Of a DNA stretch of 40,384 nucleotides, positions 1 to 7,259 are shown in pieces; positions within the stretch are counted from its first letter, which is position 1; every line of letters begins with the position of its first letter. The notes under the pieces were generated by a model. The model did no database searches. It was not told the DNA's origin and saw only the letters and a program-made list of their open reading frames with translations. The position numbers were made by a program, and so were the translations under genes. The DNA comes from Bacteroidota bacterium (GTDB lineage Bacteria > Bacteroidota > Bacteroidia > B-17B0 > Aurantibacillaceae), in assembly GCA_013816895.1 (NCBI GenBank), contig JACDDR010000010.1, positions 9,385-49,768 on the forward strand, written 5' to 3'.

Positions 1-879
1 CTCCAATATTTTAAGGAAAAAAACATTCCCGTTCTTGGAATTGAGCCAACAGCAAACACGGCGGCAGTAGCGATAAAAAAAGGAATTCCCTCAGTAGTCG
101 ATTTTTTTGGTGTAAAATTGGCGGGTAAACTGGCGGGTGAAGGAAAGAAAGCAGATCTTCTGCTGGGTAATAACGTTCTGGCCCATGTCCCTGACATCAA
201 CGATTTTGTTGGAGGGATGAAAGTAATATTAAAGGCCAAAGGAATTATTACCATGGAATTTCCGCACCTCTACCAACTGGTGCTTAATAATCAATTCGAC
301 ACCATTTACCATGAACATTTTTCATACCTGTCGTTTACCACTGTGAAAAAAATATTTGAATCACAAGGGCTTGACATGTTTGACGTTCAGGAAGTGTCTA
401 CGCATGGAGGTTCATTGAGAATTTTCGCTAAACATAAGGAAGATGACTCTAAAGCGATAAATGAAAATGTTGCATCCATGCTTAAAAAGGAGAAAGACGC
501 TGGGATGCTTTCTATCGAATATTACAAAGGTTTTCAATCTAAAGTTGATAAAATTAAAATTGACCTTCTTGAATTCTTAGTTGAACAAAAAAAAGCAGGA
601 AAAACAGTAGCCGCTTACGGCGCAGCAGCTAAAGGGAATACATTGTTAAATTACTGTGGCGTAAAAAAAGACATGATTTCTTATGTGGTGGATGCAAATC
701 CCCATAAACAAAATAAATTTATGCCTGCAAGTCATATCCCAATCTGCGCTGAAGGAAAGATAAAAGAAACAAAACCTGATTATATTCTTATCCTGCCCTG
801 GAACATCAAAGATGAAATTGTTAACCAACTAAGTTATGTACAGGAGTGGGGTGCAAAATTTGTGGTTCCTGATCCTTAA
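1..879 (+). CDS. Sugar C-methyltransferase, SAM-dependent (5' end outside window)
   Basis: The frame is open from base 1 to the stop at 877-879 (292 codons seen), so the true start lies upstream of the window. The first residues include LGIEPTANTA and a G-IPSVVDFFG stretch, the region after the SAM-binding core in sugar C-methyltransferases of the NovU/TylC3/EvaC type. The C-terminal part has AAYGAAAKGNTLLNYCG and VDANPHKQNKFMPASHIPI, hallmarks of the C-terminal domain of this family (Methyltransf_14). The family adds a methyl group to carbon 3 of a keto-deoxy-sugar bound to a nucleotide. An SDR epimerase, a second methyltransferase and a glycosyltransferase follow on the same strand, so it probably makes a branched sugar for a surface polysaccharide. 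The family call is firm; the exact substrate is unknown. Confidence 0.85.
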   Translation, partial: LQYFKEKNIPVLGIEPTANTAAVAIKKGIPSVVDFFGVKLAGKLAGEGKKADLLLGNNVLAHVPDINDFVGGMKVILKAKGIITMEFPHLYQLVLNNQFDTIYHEHFSYLSFTTVKKIFESQGLDMFDVQEVSTHGGSLRIFAKHKEDDSKAINENVASMLKKEKDAGMLSIEYYKGFQSKVDKIKIDLLEFLVEQKKAGKTVAAYGAAAKGNTLLNYCGVKKDMISYVVDANPHKQNKFMPASHIPICAEGKIKETKPDYILILPWNIKDEIVNQLSYVQEWGAKFVVPDP

Positions 880-901
880 CTGATACGGAAAATAATCTGG
901 C

Positions 902-1750
902 ATGAAAGTATTAGTCACAGGTTCTACTGGATTTATTGGTGGCTATGTTATCACAGAACTTCTTGAACGGGGGATAAATGTCATAGCAACCTCTACCAAT
1001 ATAACTCATGCTACTGCAAAAAGCTGGTTTCCTGATGTGGTTTACGTTGAACATGATATACAAAAACCATCTATCGAGAATTTATTTGAAAAATTTGAAA
1101 AGCCAGATGCTCTGATTCACCTGGCCTGGGGCAAACTTGATAATTTTAAAGACCAGGTTCACCTTGACGAAATTTTACCTAAACATGAACTCTTTCTGCA
1201 AAATCTAATCGCTAACGGATTGAAAGATCTAACTGTAATTGGAACATGCCTTGAATATGGAATGAAAGAAGGTGAATTACACGAAGAAATGTCGCCGGAC
1301 CCAATTATCGCTTATCCTATTGCTAAAAATAAACTACGACAGTTTCTAGATAAGTTTTCCAGCGAGACTTCCATTTCTTTAAAGTGGGTTCGGTTATTTT
1401 ATATGTATGGAAACGGGCAATCTAAAAAATCTATTTTATCACAACTGGATGTTGCTCTCGAAAGAAATGATGAAGTGTTTAATATGAGTCTTGGTGAGCA
1501 GCAGCGCGATTATTTGCCGGTAAACGAGGTTGCTGAAAATATTGTTATATTTGCATTGCAGCGTGAAATTAACGGTATCATAAATTGTTGCAGCAACATT
1601 CCAATCACTATAAAACAATTGGTACTGGATCATTTAAAGAAAAAAAATAAAACCATTAAACTCAACCTGGGATATTACCCTTATACCGACTACGAACCAT
1701 TTAAATTCTGGGGAAACCACAAAAAACAATTAAAAATAAAAAGTTTATGA
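902..1750 (+). CDS. NAD-dependent epimerase/dehydratase (extended SDR)
   Basis: A 282-residue protein. The N-terminus has the Rossmann glycine motif TGSTGFIGG (G7, G10, G13) of extended short-chain dehydrogenases. The catalytic YxxxK pair is visible as Y138-PIA-K142. It likely epimerises, reduces or dehydrates a nucleotide sugar in the cytoplasm. It starts 22 bp after the C-methyltransferase and its stop overlaps the next start (ATGA, 1747-1750), so translation of the three genes is probably coupled. With the neighbouring methyltransferases it suggests a modified deoxy-sugar pathway. The exact substrate cannot be read from sequence. Confidence 0.88.
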   Translation: MKVLVTGSTGFIGGYVITELLERGINVIATSTNITHATAKSWFPDVVYVEHDIQKPSIENLFEKFEKPDALIHLAWGKLDNFKDQVHLDEILPKHELFLQNLIANGLKDLTVIGTCLEYGMKEGELHEEMSPDPIIAYPIAKNKLRQFLDKFSSETSISLKWVRLFYMYGNGQSKKSILSQLDVALERNDEVFNMSLGEQQRDYLPVNEVAENIVIFALQREINGIINCCSNIPITIKQLVLDHLKKKNKTIKLNLGYYPYTDYEPFKFWGNHKKQLKIKSL

Positions 1751-2475
1751 ATCCTATAGATCAATTCAAACAAGAGCGTAAAGAAAGAATCGATGGCTTT
1801 GGTAAAAACAAAGAGTTAAAGGCTGCATCTGAACAGTTTAATATAGTTTCAAACAAAGAAATGTATTCTTACAATTTTTCCTGGATGGGCAGACCAATTA
1901 TCCAGTATCCACAGGATATGATAGCTATGCAGGAATTAATTTGGGAGATTAAACCGGATATAATTGTAGAAACAGGAATTGCACATGGAGGATCATTAAT
2001 TTATTACGCATCCATCATGGAATTAATTGGTAAAGGCGAAGTTTTAGGTATTGATATTGATATTCGCGATCATAATAAAAAGGAAATTGAGTCGCACCCA
2101 ATGTTTAAACGCATTAAAATGATTCAGGGCTCAGCAATTGATCCGGCAATAGTAGAGCAGGTAAAAAAACATGTCGAAGGAAAAAAGACAGTGATGGTTT
2201 GCCTTGATTCAAATCATACCCATGCTCACGTTTTGGATGAATTAAAAATGTATGCTGATTTCACAACGGTGGGTTCTTATTGTGTTGTGTTTGATACCAT
2301 TGTTGAAGACCTCCCAAAAGGTTCATATGACCGGCCATGGGATGTTGGCAATAATCCTAAAACTGCAGTATTTGAGTTTCTAAAAACAAACGATAGTTTC
2401 GTGATAGATAAGCATATCGACAACAAACTTCTAATAAGCGTAGCCCCCGATGGATACCTCAAAAGAATTAAATAA
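1747..2475 (+). CDS. CmcI/RhmT-like SAM-dependent methyltransferase
   Basis: A 242-residue protein of the cephalosporin-hydroxylase (CmcI) / rhamnosyl O-methyltransferase family. The conserved stretch RPIIQYPQDMIAMQELIWEI precedes the SAM motif VETGIAHGGS (about residues 74-83), followed by GIDIDIR, which would hold the acidic ribose-binding residues. Despite the 'hydroxylase' name often given to the family, members act as O-methyltransferases on sugars or antibiotics. The ATG overlaps the SDR stop and a glycosyltransferase begins 3 bp after its own stop, so it is part of the polysaccharide operon and probably O-methylates a sugar. The acceptor is unknown. Confidence 0.82.
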   Translation: MNPIDQFKQERKERIDGFGKNKELKAASEQFNIVSNKEMYSYNFSWMGRPIIQYPQDMIAMQELIWEIKPDIIVETGIAHGGSLIYYASIMELIGKGEVLGIDIDIRDHNKKEIESHPMFKRIKMIQGSAIDPAIVEQVKKHVEGKKTVMVCLDSNHTHAHVLDELKMYADFTTVGSYCVVFDTIVEDLPKGSYDRPWDVGNNPKTAVFEFLKTNDSFVIDKHIDNKLLISVAPDGYLKRIK

Positions 2476-2478
2476 TTC

Positions 2479-3327
2479 ATGCAAGATGGTCCTTTAGTTA
2501 GTATTTGTATTCCAGTTTACAACGGCGATAAATATATTGACGAAACCATTTCCTGTTGTATCAACCAAACTTATAAAAATCTGGAGATTATTATTTCCGA
2601 TAATTGCTCGACTGATAATACCATTCAGCTAATTAAAAGGTATAATGATCCCCGTATAAAAATATTCTCAAACGCCTGCAATATTGGCCTTGAAGCTAAT
2701 TATCGGAAAGCGCTTACATATGCGACGGGCAAGTATATGGCATTTCTCGGTGCCGATGATGGAATGACCCTTGATGCAGTGGAAAAAGAGGTTGCCATCA
2801 TGGAATCGCCAGAATTCAAAAATATTGTTCTGGTAAACACTTACATCCAAATCATTAATGATGAAAGCAAAAATGTATTCCTTAAAAAGTTCATCTTTGG
2901 CGGCGGCCCATTGTCGGCCTTCTGGGGAATAAGATCAAATTTTCTATACGGTTCCAACACAATTGGAGAACCCAATGGTTCTCTTTTTAAAAGAGAGGCT
3001 TACGAAAAAATACCAGAGCCAAAATTCAGAAATGGCAATAAATGGACACTAGATCTTGATATGAAATTTGAACTTATGTTGCAGGGTGATAGTTATATGA
3101 TACCTGAGCCACTCGGTCAATTCCGGATTTCAAGCCAATCAACAAGTAATAAAGAGTTAAAATTTACCCAGGCCAAACTTTTCCGTCAATATGCGATGGC
3201 CATTTACCGCGATAAGCGCTATAACCTTTCATTCTTTTGGGTAATTACCGCAACTATTAATTCGTGGATATTACAAATTGCGAGGAACGTCTTCTATATA
3301 TTATTTATATCAAAGAAAAACGTTTAA
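2479..3327 (+). CDS. Family 2 glycosyltransferase
   Basis: A 282-residue GT-A fold enzyme. The N-terminus reads VSICIPVYNGDKYIDETISC, followed by IISDNCSTDNT, the classic nucleotide-binding start of GT2 enzymes. The DxD-like metal site is in LGADDGMT (about residues 92-99). The last 30 or so residues are hydrophobic and may bind the membrane. It transfers a sugar from a nucleotide donor, most likely in O-antigen or capsule assembly, because it is the last gene of a run with sugar-modifying methyltransferases and an epimerase. It is convergent with the permease gene, 8 bp away. Donor and acceptor are unknown. Confidence 0.87.
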   Translation: MQDGPLVSICIPVYNGDKYIDETISCCINQTYKNLEIIISDNCSTDNTIQLIKRYNDPRIKIFSNACNIGLEANYRKALTYATGKYMAFLGADDGMTLDAVEKEVAIMESPEFKNIVLVNTYIQIINDESKNVFLKKFIFGGGPLSAFWGIRSNFLYGSNTIGEPNGSLFKREAYEKIPEPKFRNGNKWTLDLDMKFELMLQGDSYMIPEPLGQFRISSQSTSNKELKFTQAKLFRQYAMAIYRDKRYNLSFFWVITATINSWILQIARNVFYILFISKKNV

Positions 3328-3335
3328 CATCCCTC

Positions 3336-4604
3336 CTAATCAAATCTCAGCGTTTTTATTGGCGTCAGTTTGCTGATAAGAATGGTAGGCAAAAAAAGCA
3401 TCAGGATGCAGATTAAAAATGTTCCCGCATTTAAGATCAAAAAATAAAGCCAGTTAATGTCTATTGCAACATAATCCACATAATACGTGGCGCTGTCAAG
3501 CTTTATCAGCTTAAAATAATATTGCAGATAACAAAGACCTATACCAACCACATTTCCCCACAGTAATCCTTTTCCTATCAGCCGAATGCTGATAAACATG
3601 AAAATTTTTCTCACACTGGCATTGCTCATTCCCAAAGACTTTACAAGACCAACCATGTTCGTGCGTTCCAGGATCAGAATGAGAAGCGCGGTTATCATAT
3701 TAATAACCGCAACCAGTATCATTAAAACAATAATAATAATACCGTTTATGTCCAGTTTATCCAACCAGATAAATATATTGGCATATATTTCCTTTATCGT
3801 ATTCACATTATAACTGTAGCCCAATAAATCGCTTATCTGCTCTTTAGTATATTCAAGTTTTCCAAAGTCATCAATCATTATCTCGTAATTACCGGCCTGC
3901 TCGGGCTTCCAGTAATTGAGCACTCGGATCTGCCTTAGGTCCACAAAGGTTAAATGATCATCGAAGTCCGCGAAACCTGTTTTAAAAATTCCGCAAATAA
4001 CAAGTTTGCGCGACCTCTGTTCCGATTTAATAATATTTTCCTTCGCAGTACTATCATACGCTTCATGCTGCGAAATAAAATACACCAGCATCTTGTTGCC
4101 TTCTTTTAACTCCAGCTTACTTGCCAGTCCTTCGCTAATAAGAATATCCTTCGACGCACTGCTGTCGGTAAAGGAAGGGAGTTTGCCACTGATAAGGTGA
4201 CGTTTTAAAAACGCAAAATCATATTCTCTATCAACGCCTTTTAAAAGTATGCCTTCATTTTCGGTTTTTGTTTTTAAAATTCCATTTTTAAACGCGGTTC
4301 GCTGAATGTGAGTTATTCCATTTATTTTTTTCAGTAAAGCAAGTGTATCCTCAGAAATACTAATGGGTTCAGGCTCGTTGCTCGGATTGACATTGATATT
4401 ACTAATTGCCAGATGCGTGGTTAAACCCGTCATTTTATCAGTAATAGCTTTTTTAAATCCTAACACAATACTGATAGTAAGTAACATTACCGAAACGCCA
4501 AGAACAATACCAATTATTCCTATTTTTACAATAGGTTTCGAAATATTGCTTTTGTCCTTATCCGAACCTGTTATTTTATCGGCTATAAATTTTTCTACGC
4601 TCAA
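3336..4604 (-). CDS. FtsX/LolC-LolE-type ABC transporter permease, TTG start
   Basis: A 422-residue inner-membrane permease with the MacB/LolE layout. The first membrane helix is at about residues 22-46, then a large periplasmic domain (about 47-285), then three more helices near residues 288-312, 335-362 and 385-415. In this family the protein pairs with a LolD-like ATPase to move lipoproteins or other envelope cargo; no ATPase gene is present here. The only plausible start is TTG at 4602-4604. The in-frame codons upstream to a TAG contain no ATG or GTG, and MSVEKFIADKI fits the usual N-terminus. That puts the start 5 bp from the divergent NamZ start. A matching -7 element lies inside the NamZ gene. 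Confidence 0.82.
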   Translation of the reverse strand: MSVEKFIADKITGSDKDKSNISKPIVKIGIIGIVLGVSVMLLTISIVLGFKKAITDKMTGLTTHLAISNINVNPSNEPEPISISEDTLALLKKINGITHIQRTAFKNGILKTKTENEGILLKGVDREYDFAFLKRHLISGKLPSFTDSSASKDILISEGLASKLELKEGNKMLVYFISQHEAYDSTAKENIIKSEQRSRKLVICGIFKTGFADFDDHLTFVDLRQIRVLNYWKPEQAGNYEIMIDDFGKLEYTKEQISDLLGYSYNVNTIKEIYANIFIWLDKLDINGIIIIVLMILVAVINMITALLILILERTNMVGLVKSLGMSNASVRKIFMFISIRLIGKGLLWGNVVGIGLCYLQYYFKLIKLDSATYYVDYVAIDINWLYFLILNAGTFLICILMLFLPTILISKLTPIKTLRFD

Positions 4605-4609
4605 TATAT

Positions 4610-5818
4610 ATGTGCTTCTACGGCAAAAATACTAAAATCATTGGCTTCACGGGGCTGCTTCTCTTTTTATTTATCCCGTTTCAATCGCAACAAAATCCAA
4701 TAATTAAAGACTTTGCCTCGGTGGTTTGCGGCAACAAACAATTTGATATTTACCTTCCCTTACTTAAAAATAAACGGGTTGGCATAATCACCAACATTAC
4801 AGGTGTTGTTGGACCAACCAGCATCGTAGATACGCTCCTGGCTTTAAATGTTACTATAAAAAAAATATTCGGACCAGAACATGGCTTCAGGAGCGATACG
4901 GATGCGGGCGAAAAAGTGAACAGCAATACAGATGTTAAGACAGGACTACCAATTATTTCACTTTACGGATCTAATAAAAAACCATCTAAAGAACAACTAG
5001 AAGATATCGACGTACTGTTATATGACATACAGGATATTGGCGTCCGGTTTTACACCTACATATCCACTATGTGTTATGCAATGGAAGCCTGTGCGGAAAA
5101 CAACAAAGAATTCATCGTACTAGACAGGCCCAACCCGAATGGCTTTTATATCGACGGGCCGGTACTGGAAAATAAGTTTAAAGGATTCCTCGGGTTACAC
5201 AATGTTCCTTTAGTATATGGCATGACCTGCGGCGAATACGCAACTATGGCCAATGGCGAAGGATGGTTGAAAGGAAAAGTGAAATGTAAATTAACCGTGA
5301 TACCTTTGAAAAATTATGATCGTAACTGTTCTTACTATCTCCCGGTTCGCCCCTCCCCCAACATTCCTGATTACGGCGCAGTTTTGTTATACCCCAGCCT
5401 TGGGCTATTCGAAGGTACAATTGCAAGCCTTGGCCGCGGAACAGACAACCCATTCAAGGTAGTTGGCTTCCCAGGTTATAAGGATACCAGCTTTTGCTTT
5501 ACGCCCTACCCGACTGAAATTTCAAAAAATCCGAAATACAAAAACGAAAGTTGTTGCGGTCTTGATTTAAGAAACGATAAGTATATTACGCATCACCCTC
5601 ATTGCCTGAATCTACAATGGTTGCGCCAAATGATGCAATCTTATGATAAGGAGGATTTTTTTGATAAAAACTTTAACTATCATGCAGGAAATGCCGAGCT
5701 CCAGGTTCAACTAAAAACAGGGATGCCTATTAATGAAATTCGTAATCATTGGCAAGCAGGAATAAAAATCTTTAAGAAAACAAGGAAGAAGTATTTACTT
5801 TACCCAGATTTTAATTAA
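4610..5818 (+). CDS. namZ: NamZ-type exo-beta-N-acetylmuramidase (DUF1343)
   Basis: A 402-residue DUF1343 protein. A hydrophobic N-terminal segment (about residues 9-28, ending FQSQQ) looks like a signal peptide, so the enzyme should be periplasmic. Family motifs are FGPEHGFRSDTDAGE (from residue 87), YDIQDIGVRFYTY (from residue 138) and DRPNPNGFYIDGP (near residue 172). Characterised NamZ enzymes release terminal N-acetylmuramic acid from peptidoglycan fragments in cell-wall recycling. Length fits the family. The start is ATG at 4610, the only ATG that keeps the signal peptide. The gene is divergent from the permease with a 5-bp gap, so its promoter must lie in permease coding DNA. It ends 3 bp from the convergent ATPase gene. 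Confidence 0.87.
   Translation: MCFYGKNTKIIGFTGLLLFLFIPFQSQQNPIIKDFASVVCGNKQFDIYLPLLKNKRVGIITNITGVVGPTSIVDTLLALNVTIKKIFGPEHGFRSDTDAGEKVNSNTDVKTGLPIISLYGSNKKPSKEQLEDIDVLLYDIQDIGVRFYTYISTMCYAMEACAENNKEFIVLDRPNPNGFYIDGPVLENKFKGFLGLHNVPLVYGMTCGEYATMANGEGWLKGKVKCKLTVIPLKNYDRNCSYYLPVRPSPNIPDYGAVLLYPSLGLFEGTIASLGRGTDNPFKVVGFPGYKDTSFCFTPYPTEISKNPKYKNESCCGLDLRNDKYITHHPHCLNLQWLRQMMQSYDKEDFFDKNFNYHAGNAELQVQLKTGMPINEIRNHWQAGIKIFKKTRKKYLLYPDFN
4624..4631 (-). promoter_or_regulatory. Candidate Bacteroidota -7 element for the permease gene
   Basis: On the minus strand this reads TATTTTTG, matching TAnnTTTG. It lies 19 nt before the TTG start and inside the first codons of the divergent NamZ gene. No good -33 TTTG was seen at the expected distance, so support rests on the -7 match and its position. 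Confidence 0.4.
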
Positions 5819-5821
5819 ATC

Positions 5822-6949
5822 TCAGGAAATAAAATCCAGGTAATTATCCGGACTGATCACTTCGAATTTGGCTTTTGGATATGATTTGGAGAAGAATACC
5901 GGAGCCTTTACTTTTTTTGGTTTCCATTTTATTTCAAAGGCCCGCACGGTTTTGTTTTCCACTTCAATCAGATCCACTTCCTGCTGGTCATATGTACGCC
6001 AGAAGTAATAGGTGCATTTTTTTTTGCTGTAAGACATGAATTTGATGCGCTCTGTAATAAAATAATTTTCCCATAACTGCCCGGTATCCTGCCGTAATGA
6101 AAGAAAATCAAAATCCCCTATCAGAGCGTTTCTTATCCCGTTATCTGTAAAATAAAATTTATGAGTTTTAGTAATTTCCTTTCTCAGGTTGTTGCTGAAA
6201 CCACCTAATTTAATTAAAACAAAAACCTTAATTAGAAGATCAATATATTTTTCAACGGTGTTTTTGCTTATACCAAGAGAATTTCCAAGCTCATTGTAAG
6301 AGACCTCACTCCCAACCTGGTAAGCAAGCAAACGCAACAGATCATACATTTTACCACTGTTGCGTATTCCATCCAATATTAAAATATCTTTTAATAAATA
6401 AGAAGATTTTAAATTAATAAGGTAATCCGTTTTATCTGAAATGTTTTCAAGCGTAAGCACTTCCGGATAGCTTCCATAAACTAATCGCTCCTCCAGGTTT
6501 TGCCTGGTTTCAAGCAATGTTTCCGTTTTACTCAACTCTAATTGCGACATAGGATAAAGAGACACTTCAAAACTTCTTCCGGTAAGGGGCTCGCCGGTTA
6601 AATTTAAAATATCAAAGGCGGAAGAACCGGTCGCTATTACTTTAATCCCCTTTATGGAATCAATAATTAATTTCAATTTTAATCCAATATCAGGAAGAGT
6701 CTGTGCTTCATCAATAATCAAAAGATCAGTTCCGTTTAACAGACGCTTATAATTACTAACGCTTTTAACTTCGAGCAGCTTTGCCGAATCCTCATCTTCA
6801 GCATTTAAAAAAGTTACTTTACCAGGATAATCATCCGTTAGCTTTTCCAGAATAATGGTTTTACCTACGCGCCTGGCCCCTAAAAGCAAACATACCTTGT
6901 TAGGTTTTAGGTGATGCTTCAAAAGTGGATATATGGCTCTGTTATACAT
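5822..6949 (-). CDS. AAA ATPase with C-terminal DUF4143 (PD-(D/E)xK-like)
   Basis: A 375-residue protein. Walker A is GARRVGKT at residues 24-31, Walker B is LLIIDEAQ near 76-83, and a sensor-like VIATGSSA follows at about 106. A winged-helix-like middle part (GNSLGISKNTVEKYIDLL) comes next. The C-terminus has the nuclease-fold signature EVD (324-326) followed by EIK (339-341), as seen in DUF4143. Family members are common, horizontally mobile and poorly understood; toxin-antitoxin-like or DNA-processing roles have been suggested, and no function is proven here. All key ATPase residues and the D/ExK triad are present, so it looks intact. Upstream sits a 4-copy palindrome array and a -7 element only 10 bp before the ATG. 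Confidence 0.85.
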   Translation of the reverse strand: MYNRAIYPLLKHHLKPNKVCLLLGARRVGKTIILEKLTDDYPGKVTFLNAEDEDSAKLLEVKSVSNYKRLLNGTDLLIIDEAQTLPDIGLKLKLIIDSIKGIKVIATGSSAFDILNLTGEPLTGRSFEVSLYPMSQLELSKTETLLETRQNLEERLVYGSYPEVLTLENISDKTDYLINLKSSYLLKDILILDGIRNSGKMYDLLRLLAYQVGSEVSYNELGNSLGISKNTVEKYIDLLIKVFVLIKLGGFSNNLRKEITKTHKFYFTDNGIRNALIGDFDFLSLRQDTGQLWENYFITERIKFMSYSKKKCTYYFWRTYDQQEVDLIEVENKTVRAFEIKWKPKKVKAPVFFSKSYPKAKFEVISPDNYLDFIS

Positions 6950-6959
6950 ACTTACACCA

Positions 6960-6967
6960 CAAATATA
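6960..6967 (-). promoter_or_regulatory. Candidate -7 element for the DUF4143 ATPase gene, near-leaderless
   Basis: The minus strand reads TATATTTG, a full match to TAnnTTTG. It ends 10 bp before the ATG at 6947-6949, so transcription would start about 5 nt before the ATG and leave almost no leader. The closest upstream TTTG is 15 bp away, shorter than the usual 19-21 bp. The palindrome array begins about 30 bp further upstream. Confidence 0.45.
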
Positions 6968-6998
6968 ATAAAATTGTGATTACAAAATCAATAATTAC

Positions 6999-7126
6999 AT
7001 TAATTTAGTCATCATAATGACCCAATTTACGTAAATTTTGTCAACATACTGACTAAATTAGTGTAAATTTAGTCAACGTACTGACCAAATTAACGTAAAT
7101 TTAGTGAACATACTTACTAAATTAAC
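6999..7126. repeat. Four tandem 32-bp palindromic repeats, likely operator array
   Basis: Four consecutive units occupy 6999-7030, 7031-7062, 7063-7094 and 7095-7126 with exact 32-bp spacing and no spacers. Each unit is an imperfect palindrome: a left arm like GTAAATTTAGTCA, a 6-bp centre like ACATAC, and a right arm like TGACTAAATTAAC. By hand, units 2 and 3 match at 27/32, units 3 and 4 at 28/32, and units 1 and 2 at 22/32. The array starts 49 bp upstream of the ATPase start and ends about 85 bp before the E2 gene promoter. Spacing near three helical turns would place bound proteins on one DNA face. No promoter or gene was seen inside it. Confidence 0.85.
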
Positions 7127-7210
7127 GTATTGGCAGTTCCCCGAATGTTTATTATGAATCTATAAACAGTGAAAAGGCGACAGTTGCTGCGTAAATAATC
7201 ACACAAAAAA

Positions 7211-7241
7211 TTGGCTTTTCCTGTTTAGAAACCTATTTTTG
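7211..7241 (+). promoter_or_regulatory. Promoter of the E2 gene (TTG-N20-TATTTTTG)
   Basis: A -33-like TTG at 7211-7213 is followed, after 20 bp, by TATTTTTG at 7234-7241, a full match to the Bacteroidota -7 consensus TAnnTTTG. It lies 18 bp before the ATG at 7260. It is the best-formed promoter in the window. Confidence 0.65.
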
Positions 7242-7259
7242 TAACTCTTATAAATAAAA

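Noticed and set aside
3316..3357. Possible terminator between the glycosyltransferase and permease ends
   Set aside because: The stem is 7 bp of mostly A-T pairs with a 28-base loop, so it is not convincing.
5806..5822. Palindrome AGATTT-TAATT-AAATCT at the NamZ/ATPase junction
   Set aside because: Six pairs, nearly all A-T, in an AT-rich genome; too weak to call a terminator.
6967..6998. A fifth, decayed 32-bp unit before the palindrome array
   Set aside because: Only about 14 of 32 positions match the other units, near what AT-rich DNA gives by chance.
6999..7126. CRISPR array
   Set aside because: Units follow each other without unique spacers, each unit is a whole palindrome, and no cas gene is in the window.
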